Shown piece after piece: positions 1-6,672 of a stretch of DNA of 6,672 bases (within the stretch, counting starts at the first letter, position 1; the number at the start of each line of letters is the position of its first letter). The notes under the pieces were generated by a model that saw only the letters and a list, made by a program, of their open reading frames with translations, had not been told where the DNA came from and searched no databases. Position numbers and translations under genes: made by a program. The DNA comes from Tannerellaceae bacterium. GTDB taxonomy: Bacteria; Bacteroidota; Bacteroidia; Bacteroidales; Tannerellaceae. The stretch covers positions 1-6,672 of the forward strand of contig JAJBTP010000253.1 of assembly GCA_020860805.1 (NCBI GenBank). Direction: 5' to 3'.

Positions 1-2766
1 ACAAAAGGTGCCCGGGTAAATAATCATAAAAATATAGATGTAGAGATACCAAGAGACAAACTGGTCGTAGTAACCGGCTTGTCGGGTAGTGGTAAATCTT
101 CACTTGCTTTTGATACATTATATGCAGAAGGGCAACGTAGATATGTAGAAAGTCTGTCGTCCTATGCACGTCAGTTTCTGGGCCGGATGAGCAAACCGGA
201 ATGTGACTATATTAAAGGCATTCCACCAGCCATTGCTATTGAGCAAAAGGTCAATACCCGTAATCCTCGTTCTACTGTGGGAACAAGTACGGAAATTTAT
301 GAATATCTGCGTTTATTGTTTGCCCGTATCGGAAAAACAATTTCGCCGGTATCCGGAGAAGAGGTAAGGAAACACCAGGTAAGCGACATTGTAAACTGGG
401 TTTTATCTTATCCGGATGGAACCCGTTTTGCTCTTTTTTCACCGGTTATTTTTCCGGAAGAGAGAAGCCTGCAAGAACAACTTGGCATCTTACAAAAAGA
501 AGGATATACCCGTTTATTAGTCAATGATATAGTTTATCGTATCCAGGAAGTTATAGATAACGAAGAATTATTAGCCTCTTCATCCATAGAGCTGGTGATA
601 GACCGTTTGACAGTTTCTGCAGACAAAACTCTGAAAAGTCGTCTGGGTGATTCCACTGAAACAGCCTTTTTTGAAGGACATGGAGCCTGCCGGATCCGGG
701 TATATGAAGGTGACGAGGTAATCCTAAAAGAGTTTTCCAAAAAGTTTGAAGCAGACGGTATTACGTTTGAAGAGCCTTCAGACATGATGTTTAGCTTCAA
801 TAATCCGGTGGGTGCCTGCCCGGTTTGTGAAGGATTCGGTAAAATTCTGGGAATTGATGAAAACCTGGTTATCCCGGACAAAGGTCTTTCTGTATATGAA
901 GGAGAGGTAGTTTGTTGGAAAGGAGAGGTCATGAGTGAATGGTTACGTGATTTTATCCGGGACAGTGCGAAACATGATTTCCCGATACATACTCCTTATT
1001 TTGAACTTACCCAAAAGCAGAAAGATTTATTATGGCACGGAGTAAAGGGGGTACACGGTATCGATGATTTTTTCAAATTTGTAGAAGATAATTTATATAA
1101 AATCCAGTACCGGGTTATGCAGGCCCGTTACAGAGGAAAAGCCACCTGTCCGGTATGTAAAGGAAGCCGCCTGAAACCTGAAGCGTTATATGTACAGGTA
1201 GGTGGAAAAACTATTGCAGACCTGGTAACTTTACCTGTATCCGAGGCCAAAGCTTTTTTTGATTCTCTACAATTAGACGAGGCAGATCAACAGATAGGAA
1301 AACGCCTTTTAACCGAGATAAACAACCGTTTACAGTTTCTGTTGGATGTAGGTTTAGGCTATCTGGCACTTGACCGTTTATCTTCTTCTCTCTCCGGCGG
1401 TGAAAGCCAGCGTATTAATCTGGCAACCTCGTTAGGCAGTAGTCTGGTTGGATCTCTTTATATTCTGGATGAGCCCAGTATTGGGCTGCATCCCCGTGAT
1501 ACAGACTTACTGATTAAAGTACTCCGCCAGTTACAGGATTTAGGAAATACGGTGGTGGCGGTAGAACATGATGAAGAAATCATCCGTGCTGCCGACTATA
1601 TTATTGATATAGGTCCTAAAGCAGGACGTTTAGGTGGTGAAGTAGTGTATCAGGGAGATATTAATAACTTACAAACCAATTCCAATAGTTATACGGTTAA
1701 ATACCTGACCGGAGAAGATAAAATTGATTTACCTGCTTACCGCAGACCATGGAACAACTACATAGAAGTAAAAGGTGCCCGGAAACATAATCTGAAAAAC
1801 ATAGATGTAAAGTTTCCATTGAATGTAATGACAGTGGTTACAGGTGTCAGTGGCTCCGGAAAAAGTTCGTTAGTGAGGGATATATTTTATGAAGGGGTAA
1901 AACATAGCCTGGATAATAAAGCTCGTTTTACTGTAGATTGCGCTGCCCTGGAAGGAGATATACAGTTGATTAAAGGGATTGAGTTCGTAGGCCAGAACTC
2001 TATCGGAAAAAGTTCCCGTTCGAATCCTGTTACTTATATCGGTGCTTACGATGAAATCCGGAAATTATTCGGGGAACAACCTTTATCGAAACAGTTAGGC
2101 TATCCACCTGCTTATTTCTCTTTCAATAAAGAGGGAGGAAGATGTGAAGAGTGTAAAGGAGAAGGACAAATTACGGTTGAAATGCAGTTCATGGCTGATA
2201 TTACACTGGAATGTGAAGTTTGTCATGGCAAACGTTTCCGGTCAGATGTTTTAGAAGTAGAATTCCATGGAGCTAATATTTATGATGTTCTTGAAATGAC
2301 GGTAAACCAGGCTATCGAATTCTTCGAACAAACTACTGGTAACCAGGCACAAAAGATTGTCAAACGCCTTAAACCTCTTCAGGATGTAGGCTTAGGATAT
2401 ATTAAACTGGGACAAACCTCTTCTACCCTTTCAGGTGGAGAAAATCAACGGGTTAAGCTGGCTTATTACCTGGCACAGGAAAAGCAACAACGGACGCTGT
2501 TCATTTTTGATGAACCAACGACAGGGCTTCATTTCCATGATATTAAGACACTTATGGAAGCTTTTAATGCATTGATTGACAAAGGACATTCCGTCGTTAT
2601 CATTGAACATAACATGGATATTATCAAATGTGCGGATCATATTATAGATTTAGGTCCGGAAGGCGGGGATAAAGGTGGCTATCTGGTCTGTGAGGGTACA
2701 CCGGAAGAAATCGCTATATGTCCGGCATCCTATACCGGACAGTTTCTACAGGAAAAATTACGGTAA
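1..2766 (+). CDS. uvrA: UvrA, excinuclease ABC subunit A (5'-partial)
   Basis: UvrA is the dimeric ABC-type ATPase that finds bulky DNA lesions and loads UvrB in cytoplasmic nucleotide excision repair. The frame is open from base 1 and gives 921 residues to a TAA. The TTG at base 79 lies inside the first Walker A and is not the start; the true start is upstream and probably only a few codons are missing (E. coli UvrA is 940 aa). Counting from base 1, the first ATPase has Walker A GLSGSGKSS (26-34), signature LSGGE (464-468), Walker B DE (490-491) and H523. The second has GVSGSGKSS (615-623), LSGGE (810-814), DE (837-838) and H870. CxxC pairs lie at 273/276, 383/386, 715/718 and 738/741, the last two forming the usual zinc module before the second signature. 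A UvrB-binding-size segment (about 120-245) is present, which argues against the short UvrA2 class. The CPxCG pairs that usually flank that segment are absent. Family assignment is secure; Bacteroidetes often carry two uvrA paralogs, and which one this is remains open. Confidence 0.97.
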   Translation, partial: TKGARVNNHKNIDVEIPRDKLVVVTGLSGSGKSSLAFDTLYAEGQRRYVESLSSYARQFLGRMSKPECDYIKGIPPAIAIEQKVNTRNPRSTVGTSTEIYEYLRLLFARIGKTISPVSGEEVRKHQVSDIVNWVLSYPDGTRFALFSPVIFPEERSLQEQLGILQKEGYTRLLVNDIVYRIQEVIDNEELLASSSIELVIDRLTVSADKTLKSRLGDSTETAFFEGHGACRIRVYEGDEVILKEFSKKFEADGITFEEPSDMMFSFNNPVGACPVCEGFGKILGIDENLVIPDKGLSVYEGEVVCWKGEVMSEWLRDFIRDSAKHDFPIHTPYFELTQKQKDLLWHGVKGVHGIDDFFKFVEDNLYKIQYRVMQARYRGKATCPVCKGSRLKPEALYVQVGGKTIADLVTLPVSEAKAFFDSLQLDEADQQIGKRLLTEINNRLQFLLDVGLGYLALDRLSSSLSGGESQRINLATSLGSSLVGSLYILDEPSIGLHPRDTDLLIKVLRQLQDLGNTVVAVEHDEEIIRAADYIIDIGPKAGRLGGEVVYQGDINNLQTNSNSYTVKYLTGEDKIDLPAYRRPWNNYIEVKGARKHNLKNIDVKFPLNVMTVVTGVSGSGKSSLVRDIFYEGVKHSLDNKARFTVDCAALEGDIQLIKGIEFVGQNSIGKSSRSNPVTYIGAYDEIRKLFGEQPLSKQLGYPPAYFSFNKEGGRCEECKGEGQITVEMQFMADITLECEVCHGKRFRSDVLEVEFHGANIYDVLEMTVNQAIEFFEQTTGNQAQKIVKRLKPLQDVGLGYIKLGQTSSTLSGGENQRVKLAYYLAQEKQQRTLFIFDEPTTGLHFHDIKTLMEAFNALIDKGHSVVIIEHNMDIIKCADHIIDLGPEGGDKGGYLVCEGTPEEIAICPASYTGQFLQEKLR

Positions 2767-2785
2767 AATACAATTAAGTAGTAAG

Positions 2786-2835
2786 AAAAACGAGCCCTTG
2801 TTCTTCACTTCCACGTCGAACAAGGGCTCGTTTTT
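2786..2835. terminator. Bidirectional intrinsic terminator between convergent genes
   Basis: A perfect inverted repeat pairs 2786-2803 with 2818-2835 (18 bp, GC-rich core CGAGCCCTTG) around a 14-nt loop. The arms begin with five A and end with five T, so each strand reads as a stem followed by a U tract. It lies 19 bases after the uvrA stop and touches the stop codon of the opposing kinase gene, so it can end both transcripts. Confidence 0.93.
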
Positions 2836-4504
2836 AATATTCAAACAGGCCTCCTCCTAAAAACTCTCTTAATAAAGAAGTGCCGGGTAATTCTAGGTCT
2901 GAAAGATAATTAAAATAGCGGAGGAAACGTAGTAAACGATACGCTTCAGCATATTCCGGATCAGCCTCCTGAACTTCCATTAATATAGGTTCTGCATACT
3001 TACGTAAAGCTGCTAATTCATATAACATGGCACTATTGAACATTGCATCTGCATTTTCCTGGAAAGGGAAAATCCATTTATCTTCTCCTTTTCTTACACT
3101 GGGCCACCGTGAAATCGTGTCTTTTGCTGAATATCCTCTGTATTGATAATCCCGGATAATCCTGCGTAACAACCGGTTATCTGTAGTAGGAATCCAGTTA
3201 TGATTATCTAATGAAATCGTCGTTAATGCAGAAACATATACACGATATTTAAATTTCTCTTCGATAAAAGCGGTCAATTCGGGATTTAACCCATGAATAC
3301 CTTCTATTACCAATACGGAGTTTTCTCTTAGTTTTAGTTTTTTCCCTTTATAAATACGCGTACCTGTCTCAAAATTAAAAACCGGTAATTCAATTTCTTC
3401 TCCTGCCAAAACCTTTTCCAGATCACTATTAAAATAGGGTAAATCCAGGGCATATAAAGATTCAAAATCATAATCACCGTTTTCATCGAGTGGAGTATCC
3501 ACCCGGTTCAGAAAATAATCATCCAATGAAATACTAACCGGATGCAATAAATTAGTAATTAATTGAATCTGTAACCGTTTGCAGAAAGTGGTTTTTCCGG
3601 AAGAGGAAGGTCCGGCAATTAATACCAGTCGAACTCCGTCTTCATATCTCCGGGCAATATCTTCTGCAATCTTTGCAACCTGTTTTTCCTGCATCGCCTC
3701 TGAAACCATAATTACCTGTGAAGCCGCACCGTTCTCTATTGCCCGGTTTAACTGCCCCACATTATTCATACCTACCATACGTTGTAAAGTCAAATGTTCT
3801 TTATAGACTTCAAACATTTTATCCTGGCAGATATTAGCTTCCAGTTCCATTGGATTATCTCTGCGGGGTACCTGCAACAGAAAACCATCATAATAGGGTA
3901 CGAGATCAAATAAATGGATATAACCCGTTGAGGGAGTCAGGCAACCATAAAAGAAATTGATATAACCATCCAGTTCATAATATTGAGTATATAACATACC
4001 GGCTGTTTCTATCAGCAAAGCTTTATCCTTCATTCCTCTCTCCTTAAATAACTCTACCGCCTCGGTAGTCCGGATTTTTCGATGAACAAAAGGAATATCC
4101 GCACGAATAATTTCGTGCATACGTTCTTTTATCTGTTTTATAATCTCCTCATCTGCTTTTTTACCGTTTTTAATATAGCAATAGTAGCCTTTGGAAATAG
4201 GATGTTCCAGATAAAGGGTAGCTTCCGGTAAAATATCATGAACTGCTTTAGAAAAAATATGACATAAAGAACGGACATAGGCCCGCATACCGGATTGCCG
4301 GGTATAATCAATAAACTCTACATCTTTTGGTTGCCAGCAGCAAAAATCCAGACTTTCTACCTTATTATTAACATAGGCATTCATGGGAGTATATTGCAAA
4401 GGCTCACCGCATAGTTTATAAATCTCAATCAAAGTAGTACCGCGTGGAACTTCCACATATGTACTATTATTTTTGCAATAAATTGTTATTGTGTCACACC
4501 GCAT
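2834..4504 (-). CDS. Nucleoside (uridine-type) kinase with N-terminal TGS and ThrRS-like region
   Basis: This is probably a cytoplasmic ATP/GTP-dependent nucleoside kinase of the uridine kinase/phosphoribulokinase P-loop family, making nucleoside monophosphates in salvage. Residues 1-68 look like a TGS domain. Residues about 70-230 resemble the second additional (editing) domain of threonyl-tRNA synthetase, including a PSTG motif at 191-194. The kinase follows: Walker A GPSSSGKTT (298-306), DDYF (328-331; the first Asp aligns by eye with the catalytic Asp of uridine kinases), VIEG (399-402), and the lid-type RLLRRIIRD (444-452). Compared with human UCK2 the segment before the lid is several residues longer. 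The SAD metal ligands are mostly missing (R78 and H82 for HxxxH; F185 and L189 for CxxxH), so tRNA editing is unlikely. The ATG at 4504 starts right at the TGS strand and no Shine-Dalgarno is visible. The gene is alone, convergent with uvrA and divergent from the phosphate transporter. The actual nucleoside substrate cannot be read from the sequence. Confidence 0.93.
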   Translation of the reverse strand: MRCDTITIYCKNNSTYVEVPRGTTLIEIYKLCGEPLQYTPMNAYVNNKVESLDFCCWQPKDVEFIDYTRQSGMRAYVRSLCHIFSKAVHDILPEATLYLEHPISKGYYCYIKNGKKADEEIIKQIKERMHEIIRADIPFVHRKIRTTEAVELFKERGMKDKALLIETAGMLYTQYYELDGYINFFYGCLTPSTGYIHLFDLVPYYDGFLLQVPRRDNPMELEANICQDKMFEVYKEHLTLQRMVGMNNVGQLNRAIENGAASQVIMVSEAMQEKQVAKIAEDIARRYEDGVRLVLIAGPSSSGKTTFCKRLQIQLITNLLHPVSISLDDYFLNRVDTPLDENGDYDFESLYALDLPYFNSDLEKVLAGEEIELPVFNFETGTRIYKGKKLKLRENSVLVIEGIHGLNPELTAFIEEKFKYRVYVSALTTISLDNHNWIPTTDNRLLRRIIRDYQYRGYSAKDTISRWPSVRKGEDKWIFPFQENADAMFNSAMLYELAALRKYAEPILMEVQEADPEYAEAYRLLRFLRYFNYLSDLELPGTSLLREFLGGGLFEY

Positions 4505-4521
4505 ATTTCACTAATTATTTG

Positions 4522-4529
4522 TAGTTTTG
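4522..4529 (+). promoter_or_regulatory. Candidate -7 element (TAnnTTTG) for the Na/Pi cotransporter gene
   Basis: TAGTTTTG matches the Bacteroidetes primary sigma -7 consensus TAnnTTTG and would give a leader of roughly 45-50 nt before the ATG at 4584. No clear TTTG or TTG is present at the expected -33 spacing, so the match is to half the promoter only. Confidence 0.4.
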
Positions 4530-4541
4530 CCCATAAATTTA

Positions 4542-4549
4542 AAAATATA
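4542..4549 (-). promoter_or_regulatory. Weak candidate -7 element for the nucleoside kinase gene
   Basis: On the minus strand this reads TATATTTT, one mismatch from TAnnTTTG, with a leader of about 30 nt to the ATG at 4504. The region is very AT-rich and there is no -33 match, so this could be chance. Some promoter for the kinase is expected here or just inside the divergent gene. Confidence 0.2.
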
Positions 4550-4583
4550 AATTGGATAACACATCCGTCCTAACATTTTTTAA

Positions 4584-6392
4584 ATGGACTATTCTTTATT
4601 TGATTTTCTAACCCTGATAGGTGCTATGGGGTTATTCCTTTATGGAATGAAAGTCATGAGTGAGGGACTTCAGAAATTAGCTGGAGATAAAATGAGGAGC
4701 ATCCTCTCCGTTATGACTACCAACCGGGTAACCGGTGTATTAACAGGCATACTTATTACTGCCCTTATTCAATCTTCCACTGCAACCACCGTCATGGTTG
4801 TCAGTTTCGTAAACGCCGGACTTTTATCACTTACACAATCCATCAGTGTTATTATGGGAGCCAACGTAGGTACTACGGTAACAGCATGGATTATTTCACT
4901 TTTTGGTTTCAAGGTAGACATGAGTATGTTTGCAATCCCGCTAATCGGCCTTTGTATTCCACTCATTTTCTCCGGAAAAAGTAAACGAAAGTCATGGGGT
5001 GAGTTTTTAATGGGTTTCGCCTTCCTTTTTATGGGTTTGGATTTATTAAAAGCCTCTGTACCTGACTTACAAAATAACCCGCAAATTCTCGCTTTTATAC
5101 AGGATTATACAACCTTAGGTTTTCCTTCCATCCTGTTATTTTTACTGTTAGGAACTATTCTTACTATCATTGCTCAATCGTCCAGTGCTACAGTAGCTAT
5201 CACGCTTATTATGTGTAGTAAAGGGTGGATTCCGTTTGAAATGGCGGTAGCTATGGTATTGGGGGAAAACATCGGGACCACTATTACAGCGAATTTAGCT
5301 GCTTTTAATGCCAATGTATCCGCTAAACGGGCTGCCTTCGCTCACCTTTTATTTAATGTACTAGGGGTTTGTTGGGTATTAGCTGTTTTTGTACCTTTTA
5401 CTAATTTGATTTCATGGCTGGTTTCTGCATATGGTCCGGGATCTCCTCATGCTTTATATGAATTTATGAATAGGTTAGATCCACAGACCGTCTCACTTAT
5501 TACATCCAATGCAGAATTAACAGACCCAAATCTGGTTGCTTTGCAAAAAGAATTATTATCTCTTCAGGTATCCGTATCCTTTGGTTTGTCTCTTTTCCAC
5601 ACTTTATTCAATATTGCGAATATTGGTATTATGGTTTGGTTTGTAAAACTATATGTTTATTTATGTTCCAAACTCATTAAACCAAAAGGAGGAGCCGACG
5701 AGGAAGAATTCCAGCTGCGATATATTACTTCCAGCATGTTATCCACTTCTGAACTTTCTATTGTGCAGGCTCAAAAGGAAATAGCAGTATATGGGGAACG
5801 TACCTACCGGATGCTTGGAATGATTAAAGAACTTTTCTTTGAGAAGAATGAAGAAAAATTCCTGAAATTATATAGCCGCATTGAGAAGTATGAAAGTATC
5901 AGTGACCGGATGGAGATTGAAATTGCAAATTATCTGACGTATGTATCCGAAGGACGATTAAGCTCGGAAGGAAAAGAAGAAGTTCGTATTATGTTACGTG
6001 TAGTAACAGAAATAGAAAGTATAGCAGACTCCTGCAACAACCTGGCACGTGGTATCAGACGCCGGAATGATGGTAAGTCTGTTTTTACAGACGAACAGAA
6101 CGAACGGTTTGAACAGATGTTTGATTTACTGGATAAGGCGTTGACTCATATGAATTCGGTATTGAATAAAATAGACATGATTAGCCATGATGATATTAAT
6201 GTATCCTATAATCTGGAAAACGAAATAAATAATTACCGGAATCAGGCAAAACTAAACAACATGGATGATGTAAACAACAAAAAGTATTCTTACCAGGATG
6301 GTGTTTATTTCATGGATATTATCAGTGAGTGTGAAAAGATGGGAGATTATATAATCAATGTAATGCAGGCACTTGTAGAGAAAAAGTTCTGA
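4584..6392 (+). CDS. Na+/phosphate cotransporter family protein with C-terminal PhoU-like domain
   Basis: This inner-membrane protein belongs to the SLC34/NptA-like Na/Pi cotransporter family, which couples sodium entry to phosphate uptake (or export in some relatives). Two inverted repeats of the transport domain are visible. The first has QSSTATT (63-69) and GANVGTT (92-98); the second has QSSSATV (198-204) and GENIGTT (227-233). Hydrophobic segments lie near 5-22, 51-75, 83-105, 112-130, 139-155, 181-210, 250-280 and 330-360. A hydrophilic helical region (about 385-600) follows and carries PhoU-type ExxxDxxxN motifs at E478/D482/N486 and E584/D588/N592. At 602 residues it has the usual length for transporter-PhoU fusions. 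The ATG at 4584 puts the first membrane helix at the N terminus; no Shine-Dalgarno is seen, as is common in Bacteroidetes. The gene ends in tandem stops (TGA, TAA) and is monocistronic. No pst or pho genes are nearby. The family is clear, but the transported ion and direction are inferred. Confidence 0.94.
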   Translation: MDYSLFDFLTLIGAMGLFLYGMKVMSEGLQKLAGDKMRSILSVMTTNRVTGVLTGILITALIQSSTATTVMVVSFVNAGLLSLTQSISVIMGANVGTTVTAWIISLFGFKVDMSMFAIPLIGLCIPLIFSGKSKRKSWGEFLMGFAFLFMGLDLLKASVPDLQNNPQILAFIQDYTTLGFPSILLFLLLGTILTIIAQSSSATVAITLIMCSKGWIPFEMAVAMVLGENIGTTITANLAAFNANVSAKRAAFAHLLFNVLGVCWVLAVFVPFTNLISWLVSAYGPGSPHALYEFMNRLDPQTVSLITSNAELTDPNLVALQKELLSLQVSVSFGLSLFHTLFNIANIGIMVWFVKLYVYLCSKLIKPKGGADEEEFQLRYITSSMLSTSELSIVQAQKEIAVYGERTYRMLGMIKELFFEKNEEKFLKLYSRIEKYESISDRMEIEIANYLTYVSEGRLSSEGKEEVRIMLRVVTEIESIADSCNNLARGIRRRNDGKSVFTDEQNERFEQMFDLLDKALTHMNSVLNKIDMISHDDINVSYNLENEINNYRNQAKLNNMDDVNNKKYSYQDGVYFMDIISECEKMGDYIINVMQALVEKKF

Positions 6393-6418
6393 TAAAATCT
6401 ATACTTACTTATATAGGG

Positions 6419-6454
6419 AAACATTCTGTTATGTTATATAACAGAATGTTTTTT
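6419..6454 (+). terminator. Intrinsic terminator after the Na/Pi cotransporter gene
   Basis: A 14-bp perfect stem pairs 6419-6432 with 6438-6451 around a 5-nt loop (GTTAT), and the 3' arm runs into a six-T tract (6449-6454). It starts 26 bases after the stop codon. The stem is AT-rich, so it may be weaker than the terminator at 2786-2835. Confidence 0.82.
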
Positions 6455-6488
6455 GTGATATGCAAACTGTTTTTAACAAATTTATTAT

Positions 6489-6496
6489 TAACTTTC
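6489..6496 (+). promoter_or_regulatory. Weak candidate -7 element for the lipoprotein gene
   Basis: TAACTTTC is one mismatch from TAnnTTTG and lies about 33 bases before the ATG at 6530, downstream of the preceding terminator, where a promoter would be needed. No -33 element at proper spacing is evident. Confidence 0.2.
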
Positions 6497-6529
6497 GCTT
6501 TTAAAAACCTAACAAAACACCTAACTAAA

Positions 6530-6672
6530 ATGAAAAATATACAACTATGGACCATTTTAGCCATTTTGACCGTACTTTCTTCCTGTAGCAACGATCATGA
6601 GGATTTATTCTATGGAGAAAATGGAGACGTCAATAAATGGACTTATGAGGCAATGCAGGATGTGTATTATTG
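6530..6672 (+). CDS. Lipoprotein N-terminus, possibly S41-family peptidase (3'-partial)
   Basis: An ATG at 6530 opens a frame that stays open for 47 codons to the window edge. The first 18 residues form a signal peptide with a hydrophobic core (residues 6-16) and a lipobox LSSC that puts the acylated cysteine at C19. The next residues (SNDHED) are acidic, resembling the Bacteroidetes lipoprotein export signal that sends lipoproteins to the cell surface. The segment NKWTYEAMQDVYY (35-47), with the final two bases TG probably beginning a Trp codon, resembles the start of the mature part of Bacteroidetes S41 (C-terminal processing type) peptidase lipoproteins. No catalytic residues are inside the window, so the peptidase assignment is tentative while the lipoprotein call is firm. 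It follows a terminator and has its own AT-rich leader without a Shine-Dalgarno. Confidence 0.8.
   Translation, partial: MKNIQLWTILAILTVLSSCSNDHEDLFYGENGDVNKWTYEAMQDVYY

Noticed and set aside
79..81. TTG at 79 as the uvrA start codon
   Set aside because: It lies within the Walker A motif GLSGSGKSS and the frame is open with UvrA-like sequence back to base 1, so the gene runs in from outside the window.
534..932. 132-codon open frame on the minus strand
   Set aside because: It is antisense to conserved uvrA sequence, has low-complexity Ser/Pro-rich translation and no recognisable domain; a shadow frame.
4..1815. Direct repeat: AAAGGTGCCCGG at 4-15 and 1771-1782 with similar flanks
   Set aside because: This is the ancient duplication of the two UvrA ATPase halves (KGAR motif), not a mobile or recombination repeat.
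2675..2860. 61-codon plus-strand frame spanning the uvrA end and the terminator
   Set aside because: It overlaps the uvrA C-terminus in another frame and runs through both arms of the terminator hairpin; not a credible gene.
3579..3806. 75-codon plus-strand frame inside the kinase gene
   Set aside because: It is antisense to the Walker A region of the kinase and shows no protein-like features of its own.
4553..4567. Small GGAT/ATCC inverted repeat in the transporter leader
   Set aside because: Only four base pairs around a five-base loop; too short to call an operator or riboswitch.
6409..6591. 60-codon minus-strand frame over the terminator and lipoprotein start
   Set aside because: It runs through the terminator stem and antisense to the lipoprotein signal peptide; the hydrophobic look is a by-product of AT-rich sequence.
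1..6672. Defence system, CRISPR array, integron, phage or IS element
   Set aside because: All coding space is explained by four chromosomal genes and no direct repeat arrays, transposase, integrase or att-like sites were seen.

Overview
The window looks like an ordinary chromosomal segment of a Bacteroidota bacterium, most likely order Bacteroidales. The UvrA has Bacteroidetes-type sequence with Ser/Asp where the first cysteine pairs usually lie. Starts lack Shine-Dalgarno sequences and sit behind AT-rich leaders. One intergenic region carries a TAnnTTTG-type promoter element, and the right edge opens with a short Bacteroidetes-style lipoprotein signal. I cannot fix the genus by reading alone.

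Layout, left to right. (1) Bases 1-2766 (+): nearly all of uvrA, the damage-recognition ATPase of nucleotide excision repair; only its first few codons are missing. (2) Bases 2786-2835: a perfect 18-bp inverted repeat with A/T-tract flanks, serving as a shared terminator for two convergent genes. (3) Bases 2834-4504 (-): a 556-residue nucleoside (uridine-type) kinase whose N-terminal half is a TGS plus threonyl-tRNA-synthetase-like region. (4) Bases 4505-4583: a 79-bp divergent promoter region. (5) Bases 4584-6392 (+): a 602-residue Na+/phosphate cotransporter-family protein with a C-terminal PhoU-like domain, followed by a hairpin terminator at 6419-6454. (6) Bases 6530-6672 (+): the first 47 codons of a lipoprotein, possibly an S41-family peptidase, cut by the window end.

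The genes are convergent, divergent, or separated by a terminator, so there is no operon here and no sign that they act in one pathway. Repair, nucleotide salvage, phosphate transport and an envelope lipoprotein simply sit side by side. There is no tRNA, rRNA, CRISPR array, insertion sequence, phage gene or defence cassette, and no stretch over 300 bases without a gene. I do not see a new multi-gene system. The points most worth a second look are inside proteins: the tRNA-synthetase-derived region of the kinase, which has lost three of four metal ligands, and the UvrA, in which all four cysteines flanking the UvrB-binding domain are replaced.
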